Source: Bradyrhizobium stylosanthis (lineage in GTDB: Bacteria; Pseudomonadota; Alphaproteobacteria; Rhizobiales; Xanthobacteraceae). From it: a DNA stretch of 64,000 nucleotides. The notes under the pieces were generated by a model, which made no database searches, was not told the origin of the DNA, and was given only the letters and a program-made list of their open reading frames with translations. A program made the position numbers and the translations under genes. Location of the stretch: positions 19,443 to 83,442 of the forward strand of contig NZ_LVEM01000003.1 in assembly GCF_001641335.1 (NCBI RefSeq), read 5' to 3'. Shown here one piece after another: positions 59,735 through 64,000 of the stretch; the first letter of the stretch is position 1; each line of letters begins with the position of its first letter.

Positions 59735-59980
59735 ATGGTTCCCTTTTTCGTCCAGATCAAATGCAAGCTTGGCCAGTCCTACACGGTCGCCAATGCGCTC
59801 GCCGAAGCCGAGATCGCCTCCGAGATCTATTCCACCGCCGGCCAGTACGATCTGCTGGTGAAGTTCTACGTCGACAAGGACACCGACATCGGCCACTTCG
59901 TCAACGAGAAGGTGCAGGTGTTGCCGGGCATCCAGGACACGCTCACCATCATCACCTTCAAGGCGTTCGGCGCGAGCTAG
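59735..59980 (+). CDS. Stand-alone Lrp/AsnC ligand-binding (RAM) domain protein
   Basis: An 81-residue protein that is a bare RAM domain: MVPFFVQIKCKLGQSYTVAN, EIYSTAGQYDLLVKFYVD and GIQDTLTIITFKAF follow the beta-alpha-beta-beta-alpha-beta order of the Lrp C-terminal domain. No DNA-binding helix-turn-helix is present. Stand-alone RAM proteins bind amino acids and may form decameric rings or modulate Lrp-type regulators. GGAG lies 8 nt before the ATG at 59735. Conserved in length with known stand-alone relatives (about 75-85 residues). Confidence 0.88.
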   Translation: MVPFFVQIKCKLGQSYTVANALAEAEIASEIYSTAGQYDLLVKFYVDKDTDIGHFVNEKVQVLPGIQDTLTIITFKAFGAS

Positions 59981-60014
59981 CGCGCGGCGATCGACGCGGC
60001 CCGGCCATCGCCGC

Positions 60015-60944
60015 TCAGGCGCCGCCCTCCTTGCGCTTTGGCCGCGGCGGACCGTCGACCGGCGGCAGCGACTTCAGGTAATCCGCCATCGCGGCGAGAT
60101 CCGCATCCGGCAAATGCGAGGTGTTCCTGATCACGCGCGTCATCGCGCCGCCGATGCTGTCGCCGTCGGGCAATTCGCCGGTCTTCAGGAAATAGGCGAT
60201 ATCCTTCGCGCTCCACTCGCCGAGGCGCTTCTGGGTGATGTTGGGCACCCAGCCCTCGCCTTCCGGATTCGGCCCGCCGGCAAAGCGCTCGCCTGCGATG
60301 ATGCCGCCGAGCGCATTGCGCGGGCTGTGGCATTCGGCGCAATGGCCGAAGCTGTTGACGAGATAGGCCCCGCGATTCCACTCCGGCGATTTGCTGCCGT
60401 CGGCGACGAACGGCTTGCCGTCCAGAAATAAGAATTTCCAGATGCCGATGTTGCGGCGGATGTTGAAGGGAAAGCCGACGTCGTGGTCGCGCACTTTTCC
60501 GCTAACGGCGGGCAGCGTTTTCAGATAGGCGAAGAGATCGAGCACGTCGTCGCGCCTGGCATGCTGATAGGAGGTGTAGGGAAAGGCCGGGAAATAATGC
60601 TGCCCGTCCGGCGAGACCCCGTGCATCACCGCGTTGACGAAATCGGTGTCGGTCCATTTGCCGATGCCGTAGGTCGGATCGGATGAGATGTTCGGCGCGT
60701 AGAACGTTCCGAACGGCGACTTGATCGCGACGCCGCCGCCGAGCTTCAGGCGGTCGGGCTGGTCGGGAACGGCGTGGCAGGACGCGCAGCCGCCGGCATT
60801 GAACATCACCTCGCCATTGGCGAGGTTCGGGACATGGGCCGGTGCGGCGCCGGCCGCGGCCACCACCGGCGCGCTGAGCCACCAATAGACGCCGCCTGCA
60901 ATGACCGCGGTGAGCAGCGCCGCGAGGATTGTTCGTTGCAACAT
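60015..60944 (-). CDS. Diheme cytochrome c
   Basis: A 309-residue exported protein with an N-terminal anchor or signal (ILAALLTAVIAGGVYWWL) and two heme-binding CXXCH sites (CASCH at 53-57 and CAECH near 205), each opening a class I cytochrome c domain. KTLPAVSG and LKSLPPVDG are the usual C-terminal segments with distal ligands. It resembles the cytochrome subunits of membrane alcohol/aldehyde/gluconate dehydrogenases, which often have three hemes, but no dehydrogenase subunit is next to it. It would pass electrons to the respiratory chain in the periplasm. Confidence 0.92.
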   Translation of the reverse strand: MLQRTILAALLTAVIAGGVYWWLSAPVVAAAGAAPAHVPNLANGEVMFNAGGCASCHAVPDQPDRLKLGGGVAIKSPFGTFYAPNISSDPTYGIGKWTDTDFVNAVMHGVSPDGQHYFPAFPYTSYQHARRDDVLDLFAYLKTLPAVSGKVRDHDVGFPFNIRRNIGIWKFLFLDGKPFVADGSKSPEWNRGAYLVNSFGHCAECHSPRNALGGIIAGERFAGGPNPEGEGWVPNITQKRLGEWSAKDIAYFLKTGELPDGDSIGGAMTRVIRNTSHLPDADLAAMADYLKSLPPVDGPPRPKRKEGGA

Positions 60945-61097
60945 GCAGATCCATTCATCGTTGCGGCGAACTTACGGCCGATATCCGCGCGGCTCCAGCC
61001 ACGAAGAATTTAGCCCGCCCTGGCCGGAAACGGGAATAAACTGAAACGCCAGATGTTGGAAGTTTGGTTGCCCAACGAAGCCACCAGGGAGAATGTC

Positions 61098-61514
61098 ATG
61101 AACAAGACCGTCATTGCCATGATCGCGCTCGGCGCCGCTGCTTTTGCCGGCTCCGCCAGCGCCGAGAAGCTGAAAGCAACGCTCGACGGCAAGGCCGAGG
61201 TCCCGGCCACCACGAGCAGCGGCACCGGAACGGCCGATCTGAACTATGACGCGGCGAGCAAGAAATTGTCCTGGACCGTCACCTATTCCGGGCTCTCCGG
61301 CCCCGCGACCGCCGCCCATTTCCACGGCCCGGCCGAGGCCGGCAAGAACGCCGGCGTCGCGGTTGCGATCCCGAATGCGGCGGCAAGCCCCGTCAAGGGC
61401 GAGGCGACGCTCACCGACGCGCAGGCCGCCGATCTGCTCGCCGGCAAATATTACGTCAACATCCACACCGCCGCGAACCCCGGCGGCGAGATCCGTGGTC
61501 AGGTGACGAAGTAA
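61098..61514 (+). CDS. CHRD-domain exported protein
   Basis: A 138-residue protein with a signal peptide (IAMIALGAAAFAGSASAE) and one CHRD domain filling the rest: ATLDGKAEVPATTSSGTGTA at the start, AHFHGPAEAGKNAG in the middle and YYVNIHTAANPGGEIRGQV at the end, the hallmark of the family. CHRD domains were first found in the BMP antagonist chordin; the bacterial proteins are secreted and of unknown function. GGGAG lies 7 nt before the ATG. A strong terminator follows. Confidence 0.93.
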   Translation: MNKTVIAMIALGAAAFAGSASAEKLKATLDGKAEVPATTSSGTGTADLNYDAASKKLSWTVTYSGLSGPATAAHFHGPAEAGKNAGVAVAIPNAAASPVKGEATLTDAQAADLLAGKYYVNIHTAANPGGEIRGQVTK

Positions 61515-61538
61515 AGCGAAGACGCAGCTTCGTCGCGG

Positions 61539-61574
61539 AAAGGCCGGGCGCAGGAGGGAGCGCCCGGCCTTTTC
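61539..61574 (+). terminator. Strong intrinsic terminator after the CHRD gene
   Basis: AAAGGCCGGGCGC pairs with GCGCCCGGCCTTT over 13 bp with an 8-nt loop and ends in TTTT, 24 bp after the stop. Confidence 0.9.
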
Positions 61575-61671
61575 GATTTGCACGCAGGTACCTGCGATGT
61601 GCAGGCCCGTACCTTGCCAGCTCCGATCGTTCGGCCGTAAACTTCGGCCTTCACCAGCTCCAGAGTGCACC

Positions 61672-62043
61672 GTGCGACTTGTTTCCAGCGTTCCCGATCG
61701 GCGCAACGGCGCTAGCGCAAGAAGGGCGCGTAGGTGCCCGCATGGTCTGGCAGGCCTGCTCGCTGCCGGCGCACTGCTTTGGTTCTCGGCTCCCGTCGCC
61801 GCGCAAAGCGACATGGAAAGGCAGGCTCAATGCGAGCTGTCCGCCATCCGCGACACGCGCTCGCCCCTGGCCGTGCAGTACATCCGTTCGGCCTGCAACT
61901 GGCTCGCCGTCAACGGCGATTCCCTGCTGAACGCATCCAGCAAGGGCTATTACGTCTGCCTCGTGCGGCAGCTCTCGGGCGCGCAGAGCAACGAGGCCGC
62001 CGCGGCGATCATGTCGGCGTGCCGCGCGTCCAACCCGCTTTAG
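61672..62043 (+). CDS. Small exported protein of unknown function with four cysteines
   Basis: A 123-residue protein with an Arg-rich N-terminus and hydrophobic signal (GLAGLLAAGALLWFSAPVAA, cut before QSD). The mature part of about 80 residues has Cys in AQCELSAIRD, IRSACNWLAV, YYVCLVRQL and MSACRASNPL, enough for two disulfides. It is helical and recalls small rhizobial periplasmic proteins, but I know no family. The start is uncertain: GTG at 61672 is used because it directly precedes the signal; an ATG at 61597 is possible. Confidence 0.6.
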   Translation: MRLVSSVPDRRNGASARRARRCPHGLAGLLAAGALLWFSAPVAAQSDMERQAQCELSAIRDTRSPLAVQYIRSACNWLAVNGDSLLNASSKGYYVCLVRQLSGAQSNEAAAAIMSACRASNPL

Positions 62044-62052
62044 TCCCACCAC

Positions 62053-63336
62053 TCAAGCCGCGTTCAGCGCCTGCGCGAGATCGGCGATCAGATCCGACGG
62101 GTTCTCGATCCCGATCGACAGGCGGATCGTTGAATCGAGCACGCCGATCTTCTGGCGGATGTCGGCGGGAACGCCGGAATGGGTCATCGTCGCCGGCAGG
62201 CTCGCGAGCGACTCGGTGCCGCCAAGGCTCACCGCGAGCTTGAGGATCTGCAGCGCATTGAGGAATTTGACTGCGGCCTCCTTGCCGCCGACGATGTCGA
62301 ACGAGAAGGTCGATCCCGCCCCCAGGCACTGCCGCGCGAACACGCGTCCCGCCGGCGAGGTTTCGGGATGATGACCGAGATAGTGCACTTTCGCGACCTT
62401 GGGGTGATCGCGCAGATAGCTCGCGACGAGGCGCGCATTCGCGTCGGCCTTCTCCATGCGCAGGCTCAGCGTCTCCAGCGAGCGGTTGATCATCCAGCAC
62501 GAATGCGGATCGAGCTGGGTGCCGATGGCGCCGCGCAGCGCCTTGATGCCCTTCATGATCGCCTTCGTACCGAGCGCGGCGCCCGCGATCAGGTCGGAAT
62601 GACCGCCGACATATTTGGTCAGCGAATACAGTGACACGTCCGCGCCGTGCTCGATCGGCCGCTGAAACACCGGCCCGAGCAGCGTATTGTCGCAGGCGAT
62701 GATCGGCGTGTGTCCCTGCGCCTTGCCGATGGAATCGGCGATGCGGCGGATCAGCGCGATGTCGACGAGGCCGTTGGTCGGATTGGCCGGGGTTTCGATC
62801 AGAATCATCGAGACCCGGCCCTTGCCCATCGCCTCGTCCGCGGCCTGCCTGACCGAGGCTTCATCGATGCCGTCGGCGAATCCGACGGCGCCGATCGACA
62901 GCCGTGCCAGCGTGTTCGTCAGCAGGGTTTCGGTCCCGCCATAGAGCGGCTGTGAATGCAGGATGACATCGCCCGGGCGGACGAACGCCAGGATGGTGGT
63001 CGAGATCGCCGCCATGCCGGACGAGAACAGCGCGCAGCTCTCGGTGCGCTCGTACACCGCGAGCCTGTCCTCGACGATCTCGCTGTTGGGATGGTTGAAG
63101 CGCGAATAGACCAGGCCCGCCCCCATCCCCTCCGGGGGCTCGCGCCGGCCGGCGACGAAATCGAAGAAGTCCTGGCCGTCCTCGGCGGTCCTGAACACGA
63201 AGGTGGAGGTCAGAAACACCGGCGGCTTGATCGCGCCTTCCGACAATTGCGGATCGTAGCCATAGGTCAGCATCAGGGTTTCCGGATGCAGCATATGGTT
63301 GCCGATATGGGTCTTCGACGGGAACGGTTTTGCCAT
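62053..63336 (-). CDS. Cys/Met-metabolism PLP enzyme, cystathionine gamma-synthase family
   Basis: A 427-residue fold-type I PLP enzyme of the Cys/Met metabolism family. YSRFNHPNSEIVEDRLAVYE, the cofactor loop SSGMAAISTTILAF and the PLP-lysine motif SLYSLTKYVGGHSDLIAG are all present; SLGGTESLASLPATMTHSGV closes the active site. It may be a cystathionine gamma-synthase, a gamma-lyase or an O-acylhomoserine sulfhydrylase; motifs do not settle which. About 30 residues longer than E. coli MetB, with an insertion near residue 60 (FVAGRREPPEGMGAG). I see no SAM riboswitch in the 200 bp upstream. Confidence 0.92.
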   Translation of the reverse strand: MAKPFPSKTHIGNHMLHPETLMLTYGYDPQLSEGAIKPPVFLTSTFVFRTAEDGQDFFDFVAGRREPPEGMGAGLVYSRFNHPNSEIVEDRLAVYERTESCALFSSGMAAISTTILAFVRPGDVILHSQPLYGGTETLLTNTLARLSIGAVGFADGIDEASVRQAADEAMGKGRVSMILIETPANPTNGLVDIALIRRIADSIGKAQGHTPIIACDNTLLGPVFQRPIEHGADVSLYSLTKYVGGHSDLIAGAALGTKAIMKGIKALRGAIGTQLDPHSCWMINRSLETLSLRMEKADANARLVASYLRDHPKVAKVHYLGHHPETSPAGRVFARQCLGAGSTFSFDIVGGKEAAVKFLNALQILKLAVSLGGTESLASLPATMTHSGVPADIRQKIGVLDSTIRLSIGIENPSDLIADLAQALNAA

Positions 63337-63537
63337 GGCCAGTCTCGCTGTTCTGGTGCCCGCCGCGCGTTGGAACTCCCGACGTCTGGGGTCGGGGGAG
63401 ATGCGTCGACTCGTGTCAGCGCACGGCCGTTGACATCAAGATAGCGGCTCCAGGTGCGATCCGTCAGACCTTGCGAACAGAATTTCCCGTGGGGCTGAGC
63501 GCCGACTCATCCGGGCCACGAGCTTGGCGCTGCCCCA

Positions 63538-63570
63538 ACAAAAAAGGCGGCTGCTGTCGCAACCGCCCTT
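63538..63570 (-). terminator. Intrinsic terminator for the cytochrome gene
   Basis: On the minus strand GGCGG (63567-63563) pairs with CCGCC (63550-63546), followed by TTTTTTTG-like T-rich sequence (63545-63538). It lies about 65 bp after the cytochrome stop. Confidence 0.65.
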
Positions 63571-63583
63571 TCCTGATTTGGTC

Positions 63584-63616
63584 TCCCGTATTTCGCTTCG
63601 CTCCATCCGGGCTACG
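63584..63616. repeat. Half copy of the GTAGCCCGGATGAGCG family
   Basis: TCGCTTCGCTCCATCCGGGC followed by TACG corresponds to the right arm of the elements at 9275-9344 and 24137-24204. The left arm is missing. Confidence 0.5.
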
Positions 63617-63634
63617 AAGCTACGAGGCTATGCC

Positions 63635-64000
63635 TCAGCTGTTCTTGAGGCGGAACGTCTCGTGGCAGGCGCCGCATTCCTTGCCGACGGCGGGGAAATT
63701 CGCCTTGAGCGTATCGAGGTCCTTGATCTTGCCCTTGGCTTCGCCGACGACCTTGGCGAAGCTCGCGACCTTGGCGTCGAAGCCGGCCTTGTCCTCCCAG
63801 ATCTTCGGCGACGCCGAGTAGTCGCCCTCGGGCTTCACGCCCTTGGCGCTGGCCGGAAACAGGTTCGGCAGCTTCTTGGCGGTGTCCTCGAACTGCGCCA
63901 GCGCCGTATCGACTGTGGCCTGATCGTAGGGCTTCTCGCCCTTGACCATCGCGGCGACCGCACCGGCGTTCTTGCCGTTGCCCTTCATGAGGGCCTGGAC
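63635..64000 (-). CDS. c'-type (class II) cytochrome, partial at window edge
   Basis: The C-terminal 121 residues of a four-helix-bundle class II cytochrome c. The heme site is at the C-terminus, as the class requires: KECGACHETFRLKNS. Upstream helices include KAGFDAKVASFAKVVGEAKG and LFPASAKGVKPEG. The N-terminus, with the signal peptide, lies beyond position 64000; the frame is open to the edge and the Met at 63988 is internal. Relatives are periplasmic c556 or c' proteins that bind NO or carry electrons. Confidence 0.9.
   Translation of the reverse strand, partial: VQALMKGNGKNAGAVAAMVKGEKPYDQATVDTALAQFEDTAKKLPNLFPASAKGVKPEGDYSASPKIWEDKAGFDAKVASFAKVVGEAKGKIKDLDTLKANFPAVGKECGACHETFRLKNS

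Noticed and set aside
63337..63534. SAM-type riboswitch before the Cys/Met PLP enzyme
   Set aside because: No SAM-II or SAM/SAH-like core could be recognised by eye on the minus strand. A covariance-model search would be decisive.

Overview
The window is a 64 kb piece of a high-G+C alphaproteobacterial chromosome. Gene content, strong GC3 codon bias and several kinds of short intergenic palindromes point to Bradyrhizobium or a close relative in the Nitrobacteraceae. This is an inference: no 16S or other marker gene is present. I find about 53 protein genes and no rRNA, tRNA, CRISPR array, prophage or complete insertion sequence. The last gene (a c'-type cytochrome) runs off the right edge.

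Layout. 0-9.3 kb: unknown membrane proteins, an MHYT-GGDEF-EAL c-di-GMP protein, a DHA2-type efflux pump, a DUF892 ferritin-like stress protein behind a textbook EcfG-type promoter, a YbhN/MprF-like membrane protein and a large exported SGNH hydrolase. 9.6-17.6 kb: a complete D-glucarate/galactarate catabolic cluster (ACS-type MFS transporter, LysR regulator, kdgD, gudD, alpha-ketoglutarate semialdehyde dehydrogenase, garD), taking both hexarates to alpha-ketoglutarate. 17.6-24.9 kb: a MipA/OmpV outer-membrane protein plus a small exported protein, divergent from an OmpR-type two-component system and sharing with it a region with paired 11-bp-spaced repeats, followed by several exported unknowns. 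25-27.6 kb: ferredoxin-NADP reductase, a hot-dog thioesterase, a [2Fe-2S] ferredoxin and an Hpt protein.

27.9-33.7 kb: one 1904-residue, two-TM, repeat-built protein resembling the rhizobial growth-pole-ring proteins (GPR/RgsE). It is divergent from the Hpt gene, with a perfect CtrA box TTAA-N7-TTAA between them. 33.7-39.7 kb: a CrbR-like regulator, a CrbS-like kinase with a sodium-symporter sensor domain, an MctP-like monocarboxylate permease and its small DUF3311 partner, together probably a short-chain organic-acid sensing and uptake locus. 40-42.8 kb: an Mla-type lipid-transport operon with a STAS-permease fusion. 43-51 kb: a dipeptide epimerase overlapping an MFS gene, an Ala/Glu-rich unknown, a PD-(D/E)XK nuclease-like gene with a small partner, a Na/Pi cotransporter and a RbsD/FucU mutarotase. 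51-57 kb: an exported caspase-like protein, a serine/threonine dehydratase, a metallophosphoesterase-glycosyltransferase pair and thiD. 57.6-59.6 kb: a hybrid histidine kinase whose three-TM sensor carries all seven key residues of the plant ethylene-binding domain. 59.7-64 kb: a stand-alone RAM domain, diheme cytochrome c, a CHRD protein, a small exported protein, a Cys/Met-metabolism PLP enzyme and the partial cytochrome.

The observations I would follow first are the ethylene-receptor-like kinase (57667-59643), the GPR-like giant protein with its CtrA box (27766-33672), the paired operator repeats at 19349-19438, the EcfG promoter at 5798-5822, and the dispersed palindromic elements whose loops as well as arms are conserved between copies.
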